Counted from the first letter of the stretch, positions 12,801 through 22,719 are shown. The stretch: DNA of 64,000 nucleotides from Euborellia annulipes (GCA_023213315.1 JAKCPI010007900.1:62001-126000), one strand, 5' to 3'. The notes: generated from the sequence alone by a model not told the origin. A program made the numbers and translations.

Positions 12801-15800
12801 GCAACCGTTTACTGTGATCTATCTACAGTAGTTTTGCCTTAAAAGGGACATTTCCCCCTACAATTCTTCTAAAATAAGATTATTTATTTTATTATACACT
12901 AGTAGTTTCACTTTACTTTTAGATTATTTATATTATATTAAATGTTTTTAAGCTAGCAGCCGGCATTATCAGATCATTTATAAGGCTATATTTATATATT
13001 TTTATGCTGTTATAATATTATATAAAATATAATAATATTTATAAACTATTCATTATTAAAAGATGAACGAAAATTAAACAAATACTTGAGATTAAATATA
13101 GCCCTACCATCCAGCCATCTGTTGGCGAATTTTCGTAATAGTTGGGCTTTTTGGCTAAATTTTTAAGACCCCTAACGCCATCTTATCGGTAAAAACATGC
13201 GAACAGCTTGCCTCCTGTAGAGGCTTAATATGTTTGTCTGTCTGTTTGTAACGCATAGAATCCAAAACTGCTAGACCAATTTTCAGGAATATTTTTTAAA
13301 TGTAGTCATGGGGCTATCATTAATTAAAATTAGGGGTAGGGAACCTTTTTAAGGGTGGATCTTATTTAAGTAAAAATTTGTATGATGTCAGGGGTTTTTG
13401 TTCAATATAAAAATTATTTTTAATTGTATTATTTTAAAATCTTAAAAGCTTTTATAGAAGTTTAAAAATAATAAGAAATAAATAAATTATCAGGAATCTT
13501 TGACTTTGACTTTACCATATTTTTACAAATAAATATTTATATTATTTCTTACTTTCAAAATCCAGTATTTAAACAAATATTGATCTCAATATATCTTTAT
13601 ATTTTGAAATCCCTGTCATCAAAGTAAAGATTTATAAACCCGGAAATATGAAATTCGCTGCGCTTGAAATGTCTGATAGCCTAGAGCATTATAGGGTATT
13701 ATAGGGAAATTTTTAATCAGTAAACAAAAAAAAAGTATCTGGTTAATATTGTTAATTAAGTGCTATTATGTTGAGAAAAAAAAATAAAATTTTTTTAAAT
13801 TTAATTTATTAAGCTCCGGACTATTAATTTTGCTTTTACAACATCTTAAGATCCTCTAAAATGTGATGAGTAAATTTTTTTTTTAAATAAAAAAAAAAAA
13901 TTTTTTATTTATATCAAAATAAATTTATTCAATAATTTTTAGATGAACTTTTATTGATAATAATCTAGAGCTTAACAAATGAAATTTTAAATTTTTTATT
14001 GTTTTCATCTCATAATTTTTTTTTTTTTTATATGGAGACAGAAGTCTAATTAATAAAAAAAAAAAAAATGTGATTATTATTTCGGATAGGATTGATAATT
14101 TTTTCTAAATATTTTTTTGTTTTTTTATTGAAATTTAATACTACCGTTAGATGTATTTCTCAAGGGTGGTTAAGGAGGGTGTTTTCGATATTATATCACT
14201 TACAGATGAAGTAGTAATCCTGGCCAGGCTGGAACTCGAGGCCTCCAGGTTGTGGGGTAAACGAGCGAAACGTGATCGTGAAGAACATGAGCTTGTAGGG
14301 TTTGTCGCAAATGGCGATGGTTCGTGGGTTCGGGTTCGTAATCCGGCACATGTCATACTCGTCCTTGGACACCTGGAGACAAACCAACATCCATTTCCTT
14401 AATTAACAAACTTAGAAAACTAGTTTGTTTATTATTGTTAAATATATTAAGGATCAGTTGCTTCATTTTTAATTAACTAGCTATTAGCTCTACCGTGGGC
14501 ACTAGTTGAAACATTATAAATATGTATATATATATTGTATATTGCTGAAATTTGATAGATTCTAATTCAACAAAACATTTTCTCTAGGTTATATGTTTCA
14601 ATTATTAAATTTAAAATCAAATTAACATTTTAACGTTTTATTTAAAATTAAATTTTACACTTTATGTACAGTGACTGCCACAATTAAGTCCCCACCTGAA
14701 GCTTTAGCCTTAAGTATATGGTAAATGGTGAAATATTTTTAAATTTTAAAATAAAACAATCTGTACCAGATTTTACGTTTTACCTTTTCGGCCATTAAAT
14801 TTATTTCACTTTACACCATATACTTAAGGCTAAAGCTATCAAATGGGGACTTAATGGTGGCGCTCACTGTACATTTCGGCATTGCAGCCATCATCAGAAG
14901 TGATTGACATTAGTTTACAGATGTGTAATGTTAATTTGATTTTAAATTTAATAAACCCTTGAAACATATAACCAAGAGAAAATGTTTTGTTAAATTAGAA
15001 TCTATCAAATTTCAGCAACATACAATATATACAAAATTTTTTAAATCTTTGTTAAAAATTAATTATTTTAATTAATTTTTAATAATTTTTATAAATGAAG
15101 TCTTTAATTTGCTAACTTGACAAAATATTCCTTATACCTCAGATAGATAATTTAAAGTGAAAAAAACTCATTTTTTTAACTCGAAGATTCTTGTTTACTA
15201 TATAGATGATTTGCTATCAATCGGATAAAGATACTATTCGATAGGGGAGAGGGGGGGACATTGGGACACGAGGCACATTGGGACATTCGAATTTTAGCTC
15301 TACTAAATGTGCCCATTTTATTATAGAAAATTTTTTCTTAATAAAATGGGTACTTAATGCACCCTAACGGCCAAAGAGTACAACTCAAACTTTATATTTA
15401 GTAGAGCTAAAATTCGAATGTCCCAATGTGCCTCGTGTCCCAATGTCCCCCCCCCTCTCCTCTACATTGACTCCAATAAAATAGCTCACACAACGAACTG
15501 TTAGTGTCTTAATGCTCGTGTCATCAAGAGTCCAAATGTGTAATTTTTTACATATAGCCATTTTACATTAATACAGATGGGGAGGGAGTTACAAAATTAG
15601 GATTACATTATACGGAGTTATTTACAAAGGACACCTTGATATCTATTACCTTAAGTGTAGGCAACCGTTAACGCTAGCCTAATTAAAGCAGCTATGTCCA
15701 ACCCGAAGACCACCGGCTCAATTGTACTTTTTCTGCTGTCTTATTTAATCTCATTTGAATATAGTTATGTAAAAAATATTTGAGCTAAATTATTATTAAA

Positions 15801-17614
15801 CCTAACATTTTCTGAAGAGTATTATTATTGAAATTAAATTTACTTATTAAATAAATTGATTGTAGCCAAGATGTGATTCAGATCCCAGTCCTTGGAAAAT
15901 TTATATATTTATAATAATGGTAAATTTTTACCGCAAACCACGGTTTTCTCAGCTTCCCCTAGACCAAATCTTTTGAAACTCAGTTTTAATAATTAAGACG
16001 TTATCCTCTAGCCTTGGACCAAATTTCATTATAATCCGTTGAGTGGAACAGGATTTATTCGCAAAAAAAAGTTGGGTTTAAAATGAAAAAGATTAGCTTT
16101 AGAGATATTTTTTAGCTGCTGGCCAATTATTAATAAAAAAAATAAATAAAAAAATAAATATAGACAACTATGTTGCTAAGCTTTCCCGCTCTTCTTAATC
16201 TAATCACCTTTATGATTAGCTAACGCTATCAGTTATAATCTCTGATTAAGAAGAGAAGTAATATTTTGCAAACTTTGTTGCCTATTTTTTTTTTTTATAT
16301 TCATTAGATGAATGTTTTTATTAGATATTAGTCTGATCCTTTTAGGGTTGGGAATCGGCATACCCTTGAGTAATTTTAAATAATTTTTTCATTAGTTATT
16401 AAAAACTAATTAGAAATAATACAAAAAAAAAAAAAAAAAAAAAATTGAGGCTTATACTAGTAGTATGAAGCGTGAGGAGTAATGAGAGGGGATCGAACAG
16501 CTTCTTTCGTCCCTATCTGGATACGCCACTATATATATTTTATATTATTTAATAATAAAAGACAAAATACTACTCTCTACAAATGAATCCAAAGTTTGCA
16601 TCCCCTCCCACCCACCCTGTGTTATTAAAAGTTCATTTATTTAGTTAAGGTCTGGTGGTGTAGGAAATATTTGTACACTTAAAAGGATTTGGCATTGTCC
16701 TAAATTAAGATCTTTTTAAAAATAATAATTACTCATCTAAAGAAAAACGCCTGATGTTGTGATAATAAAGGTGTATCGAATGAACAATGACTCAACAAAA
16801 CTTTTCATTTTACAATTTAATTCAGCGGTTCTTAACCTTTTCAGGGTCATGATGAAAAACTATATTAACATATAAAAATTTTTGAAATAAAATTGTTTTT
16901 GAGATCAAGTTATATACAATGTAACAAATATTTTGCCTAAAAAATCTAATTTCGAGCTCACAATAATATACGAGTATGTGAATCCGGTATTAAGGACTCG
17001 GCTCAGCTCCGTACCTCTCATATATTCAATATATTAAAATATGGAAAATTAAGGAAAAAAAAAATATTATTTTCTTTTCTCCGTCAGATATATGATAAAA
17101 AAATTATATGCCTTTTCCGAAATTAGTATTAATATATCATAAATTCTTACAAATTTATAATCCTGAGAAACTGTTGAATTTTTTGAATATATTACAATAA
17201 ATTTTTCTTATAAAAAAAGTAATTTGATATTAAGAATCTAATATCAAAAAAAAAAGAATCAAGAGACACTTAATAATTTTTTAATAAATATTTATGCGAT
17301 TTGGTTGAGGATATTTGAGCGTCCGAAACGAAATATTTATATTGGAATGATAGAAGATTTAAAAAAGGTTTTTTACTATTTTGTATTCTTTCATTTCTAT
17401 CTAAAACTAATGCCATATAAATAAATCTTAAACGAGTTATCTCTTTGTATTGAAGAAAACATAAATACTTACGTTATAAATAATGTACCTCTCGGCGTCT
17501 TCCTCATGGGTGCCAGGCATATAAACCGGGCAAATAATATTTACTTGATCGTATTCAAATGGTATATTCCCTTTGTTAACGTCGAATATATGATCTGTGT
17601 TGTCTATCCTAAAT
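646..17614 (-). CDS. Ephrin: Ephrin (Eph receptor ligand), five 3' coding exons; 5' exon(s) not in window
   Basis: Cell-surface ligand of Eph receptor tyrosine kinases, acting in contact-dependent axon guidance and tissue-boundary signalling. Joining 17614-17473, 14372-14204, 4266-4156, 3659-3462 and 803-646 gives about 258 residues with no frame break; intron phases are 0, 1, 1 and 1, preceded by a phase-2 junction. The receptor-binding domain (about residues 1-145) carries FRIDNTDHIFDVNKG, the four conserved cysteines (IICPVY, MCRITN, AICDKP, IGGRC), the G-H loop region SFTPQPGGLEF and the terminal VFKVCC. A Pro/Thr/Ser-rich stalk of about 65 residues follows, then NSAS, a short spacer and a hydrophobic tail (FSLLTILVIGQILA) ending FYGR. 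This looks like a GPI-anchor signal, as in ephrin-A, rather than a transmembrane segment with a cytoplasmic tail. A sequon NVS follows IIY. Family identity is essentially certain; the signal peptide, start codon and promoter are missing. Confidence 0.96.
1047..1258 (-). repeat. R1 family, right-end half
   Basis: Begins AATCTGGAGTGACTGATCGC (complement of the R1 right end) and continues through the X-box palindrome GTTACCATGGCAAC at 1211-1224. The left half is absent. Confidence 0.8.
2813..3022. mobile_element. Tc1/mariner-like MITE, ATTAAGTCCCACC family
   Basis: About 210 bp between TA dinucleotides (2811-2812 and 3023-3024). The ends read AGTGAGG and CCTCACTG, each followed inward by TATTAAGTCCCACC-like sequence and by ATGAAATAATCACATG-type subterminal repeats. 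Same family as 31774 and 58353. Confidence 0.85.
3462..3659 (-). CDS. Ephrin: Ephrin exon: Pro/Thr/Ser-rich stalk
   Basis: 198 nt. The acceptor TTGTTTCCAG precedes 3659 and the donor GTGAGT follows 3462; phase 1 at both ends. It encodes a low-complexity stalk rich in Ser, Thr, Pro and Ala (PAPVFPAVPAFPQTTTSPP, then YKDLDLSGHGHKPATKKT), probably disordered and O-glycosylated. It is far more GC-rich than the flanking introns. The plus-strand open frames here are shadows. Confidence 0.92.
4156..4266 (-). CDS. Ephrin: Ephrin exon: end of receptor-binding domain
   Basis: 111 nt. The acceptor TTTCTTTCTTCAG precedes 4266, and CC completes the serine codon begun in the previous exon. It encodes TSSKEDLHRRIGGRC, then NMKVVFKVCC and PEDNHNQ, and ends with A before the donor GTGAGT (phase 1). 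The reading matches the family's conserved TSSK..L.RRIGGRC block. Confidence 0.96.
5511..5600 (+). repeat. hAT-type terminal fragment
   Basis: CAGGGGTCAGAAACCTTTTT followed by GGACGGCGGGCCATTTTC and GTGGGCCGCACATTC, typical of the left end of short hAT elements in many animals. No matching right end was located. Confidence 0.45.
5691..5720 (+). repeat. R1 right-end fragment
   Basis: GTGTACTGTGCAACATCACA followed by CCAGATTTT matches the terminal segment of R1 only. Confidence 0.5.
6110..6152 (+). repeat. R1 left-end hairpin alone
   Basis: TTACTTTCTCTTACCCTATA pairs with TATAGAGAGAAAGT. No R1 interior follows. Similar lone ends occur near 9622 and 25085. Confidence 0.5.
6556..6895 (-). mobile_element. 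Inverted partial copy of the 18932 hAT-like element
   Basis: The same tandem unit in the opposite orientation, three times (TCAAAGACAAATTTTCAATA, GCCGAGTCCTGAGGGCCC). Preceded by a G homopolymer and GCGAACTCATTTTTAAATAT, as in the other copy. Ends are not clear. Confidence 0.8.
7190..7682. mobile_element. Foldback element of about 490 bp
   Basis: The arms 7190-7370 and 7500-7682 are inverted copies, including GTATGGTCTTTGTAACAGGA, AGTGAACAGGAGAATA, the self-complementary TTGGCGCCAA and GGGTATAATCATTGGAA. Inner sequences GTGCTGCACTCTTGTGG and CCACAGGATCGCAGCAC continue the palindrome. A partial copy (TTGTAACAAGAGTGG) lies just upstream at about 7165. Open frames across it are shadows. Confidence 0.8.
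7945..8060 (-). repeat. hAT-type fragment related to 34340
   Basis: CAAGGGCGGATACAAGGGGG then GGTAATTACCTCACC and TCCCGAGATTTGATAAAAAT resemble the right portion of the 34340-34604 element inverted. The other end is not seen. Confidence 0.5.
10457..10570 (+). CDS. Candidate exon of unknown gene nested in an ephrin intron
   Basis: A 114-nt stretch, much more GC-rich than its surroundings, flanked by a good plus-strand acceptor (TTTGTCCACAG) and a strong donor (CTG then GTGAGTG). One frame is open throughout and encodes 38 residues beginning NSPIQLLPHPLPLDKP and ending VGFASRFLHL, which I do not recognise. No partner exon was found, and the ephrin reading frame does not need it. It could belong to a nested gene or non-coding RNA, or be a conserved element with chance splice signals. 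Confidence 0.35.
10907..11061. repeat. Near-perfect inverted repeat
   Basis: The arms 10907-10974 and 10996-11061 read as inverted copies (ACACTAGGTTATTTGTTTCA and its complement) around a spacer of about 20 bp. It abuts the next foldback element. No TSD was identified. Confidence 0.8.
11093..11393. mobile_element. Foldback element carrying a hammerhead-like motif
   Basis: Left arm 11093-11195 and right arm 11283-11393 are inverted copies, sharing GAGGTT...TATATGTGGAG, TTTCACGGGGGTATAATA and AACGAATGTAGATTATACTC. The centre has repeated ATCTTCAGGAGT units with ACAACTGTTGT palindromes. The arms are diverged by a few changes. No coding capacity. Confidence 0.8.
11279..11326 (+). ncRNA. Hammerhead ribozyme-like motif (type I), all three helices
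   Basis: Order on the plus strand: TTAT, bulged A, ACTC (helix I 5' strand, 11279-11287); CTGAAGA (11288-11294); one extra T; GGG, loop, CCC (helix II, 11296-11308); GAAA (11309-11312); minimal helix III ending TA at 11317-11318; then GAGT and ATAA (11319-11326), pairing exactly with ACTC and TTAT. Cleavage would fall after 11318. The extra T between the CUGAAGA core and helix II departs from the canonical motif, so activity is untested. It sits in the right arm of foldback 11093-11393; the left-arm copy (11194-11170, minus) has a broken helix II. Confidence 0.65.
11503..11610 (-). repeat. tRNA-like (SINE-type) fragment
   Basis: Minus strand contains a perfect B-box-type GGTTCGATACCCGG preceded by CCAATGGCTAGAGATCC. 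The flank TCACATTTAATTCGTTAAAT matches the arms of the 62101-62212 foldback. No complete cloverleaf; not a functional tRNA gene. Confidence 0.5.
14204..14372 (-). CDS. Ephrin: Ephrin exon: second half of receptor-binding domain
   Basis: 169 nt. It begins in phase 0 with VSKDEYDMCRITNPNP after the acceptor TTTGTCTCCAG and ends with one base (T) of a serine codon before the donor GTAAGTG. It contains AICDKPYKLMFF and SFTPQPGGLEF, the segments that form the core strands and the receptor-contacting loop. Overlapping open frames on both strands are shadows of this exon. Confidence 0.96.
14658..14902 (-). ncRNA. Hammerhead ribozyme-like motif split by a MITE
   Basis: Minus strand: CACTT (14902-14898), CTGATGA (14897-14891), T, GGC loop GCC (helix II, 14889-14878), GAAA (14877-14874), TGTA, then the MITE at 14869-14669 with its TA duplication, then CATA and AAGTG (to 14658). 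Removing the MITE and one TA restores helix III (A-U, U-A, G-C closing a UA loop), a UA cleavage site and helix I CACUU/AAGUG. The same extra T follows the CUGAUGA core. Confidence 0.65.
14669..14869. mobile_element. Tc1/mariner-like MITE, TA target duplication
   Basis: 201 bp with terminal inverted repeats (left CAGTGACTGCCAC, right end complement CAGTGAGCGCCAC, both followed by ATTAAGTCCCC) and a TA duplication at 14667-14668 and 14870-14871. Subterminal arms include TAGCCTTAAGTATATGG and its complement. No coding capacity. Confidence 0.85.
15244..15462. mobile_element. MITE with GGGGAGAGGG terminal repeats
   Basis: About 219 bp. The inverted arms share GACATTGGGACACGAGGCAC and ATTCGAATTTTAGCT, flanked by TA. 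The ends match those of the larger element 43290-46017. A central AATGGG...AAAATGGGTA palindrome is visible. Confidence 0.85.
15885..16262 (+). repeat. Dispersed repeat, copy 1
   Basis: Shares AGACCAAATCTTTTGAAACT, then CCTCTAGCCTTGGACCAAAT and CCGTTGAGTGGAACAGGATT, with 31935-32290. It ends in a small AATCTAATC...CTGATTAAGAAGAG palindrome. Unassigned. Confidence 0.55.
17473..17614 (-). CDS. Ephrin: Ephrin exon: first half of receptor-binding domain
   Basis: 142 nt. The acceptor TTTGTTACAG precedes 17614 and the donor GTAAGT follows 17473. The first base completes a codon split by a phase-2 intron; 47 codons follow, from FRIDNTDH through IICPVY to IIYN. This is the most 5' ephrin exon found. 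Family members carry a signal peptide and a WNxxNP-type segment just before this point, so at least one upstream exon is required. Confidence 0.96.
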
Positions 17615-17999
17615 CTGTAACAAACAAAAAGAAAAAATATAAATTAGTAAAGGAATATTTTTAAATTAAAAATATAAGCTTATATGTGTAAATATGTTTT
17701 TTAACAAAAAGATTTCTTCATGCTAGCCAAGGTGAAAAATAGCGGGCCCGATGAAAAGATGGCGAGATATTACATTGGATGTCGAGTGGAGGGCAAGGTG
17801 GCCAAGAAACCGGTTTTTGTTCGAGATGCGGCGGATGCTGGAAGCTGCTGATTCAGCAAGATCCTTGCACTGTATTCACGGGTATATGGGGACATGTCAC
17901 AATATTTGAGAGAAAATCTTAGTCTTAGAGACTGTAATTTTCAACAATTAGTTATCACTTTAAATATTAATTATATCAGAGATTTGTAACTCATTAGAG

Positions 18000-18570
18000 T
18001 GTTAGAGCTGAGCATGCACACATTTCCTGTGACAGCTGAGAGAGACCTCATGTCACGCATGGTTCGAATTCTGCAGAGAAGGGAATAAATACCTTATTTT
18101 TGTGATTTGAGAAAGAAAATTCTTTGAAGAATCCAAGATACCACCCAAATGAGAGCAAATATGTTAAAAAATAAAGCAGAGAGAGAGAGAGAGAGAGGAT
18201 TGGAACAAACCGGCCTGCAATCATAGCATAACCGATCATCTGGTGTTTTTGAAGAGGAGGGGGAGGAGAAAGAGGTGGAGGCGACTAGTCAATGAATGAC
18301 TCGGCATTGCCGTACCATAGACCATGGACCATGTAAAGTGGCTCGGACATGGGAAGCCTTTTAAAGCACGATGAGATGGAAAACATTTGATCAGTTAAGA
18401 GAGCCAAGTAACGAACAAATCGAACAAAGTCCGAAGATCTTTAGGAGCAAGTCAAAAGCAGATCGGAACGTGGGGAGGGACTCGGTTAATTGGGATTCCA
18501 TTAGCTCACTTAATTAAAACTAAAATCAATATCATGATCCATCGCAGCTTCAATATTCAGGTAGAAAGAA
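18000..18570. other. Non-coding island of higher GC near an ephrin exon
   Basis: Less AT-rich than its surroundings, with GGAGGGGGAGGAG and a (GA)n run at 18180-18198. No family repeat, no splice-bounded frame. Its position about 0.4-1 kb upstream of the exon at 17614 makes it a candidate intronic regulatory element. Confidence 0.3.
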
Positions 18571-18931
18571 TCCAGGCGAGGAAACTAATTGTTATTTTCA
18601 GATAATTTTTTATAACCAGAAACATGTGTTCAGGTAAAAAAAAAAAAAAACTAATTTCGTTTTGACCACAAACCATTCTCATTTTGAATTTATATGCTAG
18701 TTAACAAAGTTAATCGTATTTTCTGGAGTATCATTCAATCGCATTCTAAAGTTTTCTTACAAAAATTACGTAGGTGGTCTTGAAAGGAAAATGAAATCAT
18801 GCATTCTTCTTAATTTAAATGTTCAAAAAAAAGTTCTAGTTATAGGAAATTTAAAAAAATAAATAAAATAAACAATTGATGAGTAAAGTAGCTTCAAACA
18901 CTTGCTAAATAAAGGGAAAGAGATCCCCAAA

Positions 18932-19360
18932 CAGAGGCGTATCGAGCCCCCCTCGGTACGCCCAGGCCCCGAGACGGCATAGGCCCCCAAATATTTGTCT
19001 TTGAGAGGGCCCGGGACCCTCAGGACTCGGCAAAACAGGAAAAATTTAGATTAAAAAAAAAAATTATTGAAAATTTCTCTTTGAGAGGCCCCAGGGCCCT
19101 TAGGGCTCTGCAAAAACAAAAAAAATTTTAATGAAAATTTGTCTTCGAGAGCCCTCGGAGCCCTCAGGGTTCAGAGATATGCGTTATTTTAAAAATATTT
19201 TTGTGCATAGAGGAGGGAGATATTTAAAAATGAGTTCGCCCTCTCCCCCGAAAAAATTTGATATATAGTACACCACTGGCATATATATATGTATTATATA
19301 TGTATATAGGCCCCCTCTTCTAGTGACGCCCCAGACCCCAACTGTCTCGGTACGCCTCTA
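18932..19360. mobile_element. hAT-like element with internal tandem repeats
   Basis: Flanked by perfect 8-bp TCCCCAAA (18924-18931 and 19361-19368). Ends CAGAGGCGTATCGAG and GGTACGCCTCTA. The interior has about three tandem copies of a unit of roughly 85 bp built from TCTTTGAGAGGGCCC, CCTCAGGACTCGGCAAA and AAATTTAGATTAAAAAA. No protein is seen. Confidence 0.88.
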
Positions 19361-21037
19361 TCCCCAAATTATTTTTGCACTTTAGTAATGTAATATTTTA
19401 CGCAAAAGACAAAAAAAAATTCCTTCTCTTACATATATCAAATTATTTTTATACATTAGGACCAAAAGGAGATCAGTACTTCACTTTTATTCTGATATTT
19501 ACCTATTATATTTTTGTTTTGGTTTTTGAAGAATAATAAATTATTTTTGGTTGATTATTATTTAAATATCCCTACTTATAAATTAAATAATTAACATTTT
19601 ATTAGTCTTAAGGAGGCATTTGCATTAGAAACTCTAATTTTTTTATTTTTTATTTTCGTGTGCCTGTTCACCCCTGCAATCTGTACCTACCTCCATTTTG
19701 GTTCTTGTATTATTTATCATCTCGTTAAGTTATTTTTTTTTATAAAAATATTCAATAATATCACCATTAAAATATTTTATTCCTCTTTTTGGATAAATAA
19801 GAAAAGGATGGAATTTCCAAAGAAAAAAAAAGTTCTATATTAGAATTTCTTGATTTTGTCAATCGTTATTTTCCTTTCTTTTATATGCAAATAATTTGAA
19901 ATATGTTTAAAAAAAATTCTTTGAATAGAGAAAATGTTTTAGTTTATGATTTAACCAGGCTTCAAGAAACTTGTCAGTTAGATCTAAAATTGACAGTTAT
20001 GTAAAAACAAGAAGACAACTGAAACTATGTACTCCATCAAGAGAAAGGAAAGGAGACCTTTCAGACGGGACTTGAAATATGCAAGGCGGGAAAAACTGTC
20101 TGTCAAAGCTGCCTTCGCATTTGGAATTAATATTCGGCTCACTCATGTGATGTTGCTGCTTTCTTGGTCCCAAAATGTCCCAAGATACTATAATAAAACC
20201 TATTAGCGAATAATGGAAATTGATGATAATATTAAAATTGTTAAAATATGAAAGTGATTTTGAAAAAACGAATTCATGTGCTTTTCATATATCTATATAA
20301 TAAATATTTGTAATAAATATAATAATTTAATAAAGTAATTTTACATTTGGAGAAAAATTTTATATACTAATGAAATTAAAATTTCATTGACTCCAAAAAG
20401 ATCTTAAAATCTGCACGCCATCTAGCAATGACGATTTGAACCACGTCACATTTCTAGACGCCTGCTCGGGCTGCAACCTCACAAGAGAGGTAAAAGGCGA
20501 TTTAACAAATATTAACTAGGTAGAGCTTTGTTTGAAAAAGATGGAATTTTTTTACCCAACGCTCAAATAGACTGTTCCTTAGCCAGTCAAAGAGAGCAAA
20601 TTTGCGAGATACTTATGATTGGGCAAAATTGCGCCCCCTGGAGTCGAAGAAAGGAGAGAAAAATATGATTCATTAATTATAAAGCATCTTAGTCTCAGAC
20701 AGGCCTCCTAAAACGAATATGTTCTGTTTAGCTCATATATATTCTGTAAGCATAGAACTCATCATTGTTAGCACTCAGATGATGGTTTCTCAATGGATCA
20801 CATTCGTTATTCTAGATTTTCAAATTTATTCAAATTGCATAGAAACCTACTGCATATTTAATTTGCCTTTATTTTTTTTTATAAGAGAAGCCGTTTAGAT
20901 AAAAGTATAAAGTTAAGCCCAGCATAACAGCAGATCCATTTTGACTCAGAGTCAAAAAAATAGGGGGGGGGGGGGGAGCGGTCATTCCAAATTCACACAC
21001 GCTAAATTGAATTATCATAAAACTTGATATACTATGC

Positions 21038-21645
21038 TTTTTACTTTCTCTTACTTATATATAGACCTATATATATACCAGAGAGAGGCAGAGAAAATAT
21101 TAGATTCATGTCAAAAATTCGATGTCGAGATTTTGAGGTCACTTGAGTCCAAAAAAGTGGGACCGGCAAAACGATCTGTGATCAAAACGTGGTTGAAATT
21201 TTATATTTAAGCTAACTACCCCACTGAGGCTCGAAAATAAGCTTTTAAATAAAATCGGCCAAAAAGTACTAGTACTTTATTTTTTCAGTTTTTTTTTTTT
21301 TTTTTTTGATAAAATTATAATAAATCACTTATTTTACTGTTTAAATATTTTATTATTTCATTGTTTAAAATAAATATTCTTAATTTGCTCTCAAAATTGT
21401 TTGAAGTACACTTTACTCTTAAACTTCAAAGGAAAGAATAGGAGAAATGGTTGCCATGGTAACAAAATATAAATATTTTTCTATGATTATAAATTTTATA
21501 TCTTGAATTCTAATGAATCATACTGTCGGAAACTAAATATATGTCGACACAAAAATCTGGTGTGACAAGCAAAGAACACAAACTTTCAATTATCGAAGAT
21601 AAGAGAAAGTTTCATGCTGTGAAACCAGTCACACCATATTTTTTT
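21038..21645 (+). repeat. R1 family, near full-length copy
   Basis: It begins with TACTTTCTCTTAC, a hairpin-forming left end. Shared blocks in order are TTCATGTCAAAAATTCGATG, TTGAAATTTTATATTTAAG, AAAATCGGCCAAAAAGTACT, GTTGCCATGGTAAC (21450-21463), ATGTCGACACAAAAATCTGG and the right-end hairpin ending CAGTCACACCA. No coding capacity is seen. Confidence 0.85.
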
Positions 21646-22719
21646 AATTGTAACCATTACGATATATATGTGTATTTTTTTATTTTAATGATATTTTAAT
21701 GGCTGGATATATTAGAAATTTAAAGTTGTAGGCAGACAAATAAAAAAACACTCATTTCCCTGTAAATGTTGAAACGTTTCAAATAAAATTTATTCACGCA
21801 ACTTCAATACTAGTATAAAAGAGAGCTGAGTCTATATAAATATATATAGCTGTCGTCATATTTAACTTTGTATTCTCTGAATACATTTCATGAATTCGTA
21901 TATCGTGATATCTTTTTTTTTTTTAGTTTAATTTATAAAAATTTCAACTCTTTTTTAAAACTTGAAAAAAAAAACCCTGATAAGTTTAATCCAGCTATAT
22001 TTACTATTTCTTGATCTCGCTTCAAGTATATATCTTTCTCTTTTTAATTGGGATTCTGTACACTTTATATACTCTATTAGGAAACAATATTTTTCATAAG
22101 AGTGCATCAAATCTTCTCTGGGTGCATTGGAAGTCTTATTTTTTTTGCCTATTGGCAGCATACAGTATCTTCAAGTATCAATTTTATAAATCATTTTTTT
22201 TTCATTTAGTACATATTTTAAGGAATCACCATATTATTTAAATATAAATACAATAATTATTCAAATTTGTGACTTTCAAATTTTTATGGTGAAACGAAAC
22301 GACCTTCTGTTTTTCATATCTTGATCAACTCTATCTATTCAAATATATTCAATCATGTACAAGAGTGTAAAATAACAAATTCTTTGATTCATCCGAATGA
22401 TTGAACGAATGTTTATAAATTTGCATTAATATAAAAGAAGATATTTGACATGTACGAGAGGGCTAATTAATTAAAGTGTCAGGTTTACTGTATGTGAACC
22501 TAGATATTTTTGTTGAGAGAAGAAATAGTCATCCACCCTAAAGACATGAATTCCATAGTCTACAACGAGATAAGAGGGAAAAGCCAATGTTTATTTATTC
22601 AAGGCTATAAAGAAGAATTTATATCTGATTGTTTATAAGCCTCTTGAGCTCCACCTCTCTTTTTCAAAATTCATCAAAAAATATTAGAAACAGGTTAATC
22701 CAATGTGATATCATTAGAA

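Larger units (their letters stand above)
4267..14203 (-). other. Ephrin intron of about 9.9 kb, filled with repeats
   Basis: Bounded by GTAAGTG at 14203 and CAG at 4267. It holds hAT-like fragments, a 490-bp foldback, two further palindromes, a complete hammerhead-like motif and one GC-rich candidate exon on the other strand, all listed separately. Stretches 4270-5500, 8200-10440 and 11900-14140 show only AT-rich sequence, poly-A/T and decayed repeat ends, such as a hAT-type end near 12249 and a short unplaced repeat near 13170-13320. Confidence 0.7.
14532..15030. mobile_element. Foldback element with interrupted ribozyme-like motif
   Basis: Left arm about 14532-14629 and right arm about 14926-15030 are inverted copies (for example AACAAAACATTTTCTCT, GGTTATATGTTTCAA and their complements). 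Between them lies the minus-strand hammerhead-like motif, split by the MITE 14669-14869. Confidence 0.75.
14450..15235. mobile_element. Harbinger-like MITE hosting nested insertions
   Basis: The left end (GGATCAGTTGCTTC then TTAATTAACTAGCTA, from about 14450) and the right-hand part (about 15040-15235, with GCTAACTTGACAAA and TTTCCTTATACCTCA-like sequence) match the two ends of the intact element at 52512-52927. They are separated by the foldback 14532-15030. The right terminus is missing or decayed. Confidence 0.65.
14373..17472 (-). other. Ephrin intron of about 3.1 kb
   Basis: Bounded by GTAAGT at 17472 and CAG at 14373. It contains the nested stack at 14450-15235, a short MITE at 15244-15462 and a dispersed repeat at 15885-16262. 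The region 16270-17460 shows only a hAT-type end near 16825 and AT-rich sequence. Confidence 0.75.

Noticed and set aside
17700..17900. A less AT-rich stretch upstream of the exon at 17614, considered as the missing 5' ephrin exon
   Set aside because: On the minus strand it lacks a signal peptide, the expected WNxxNP segment and a phase-2 donor.
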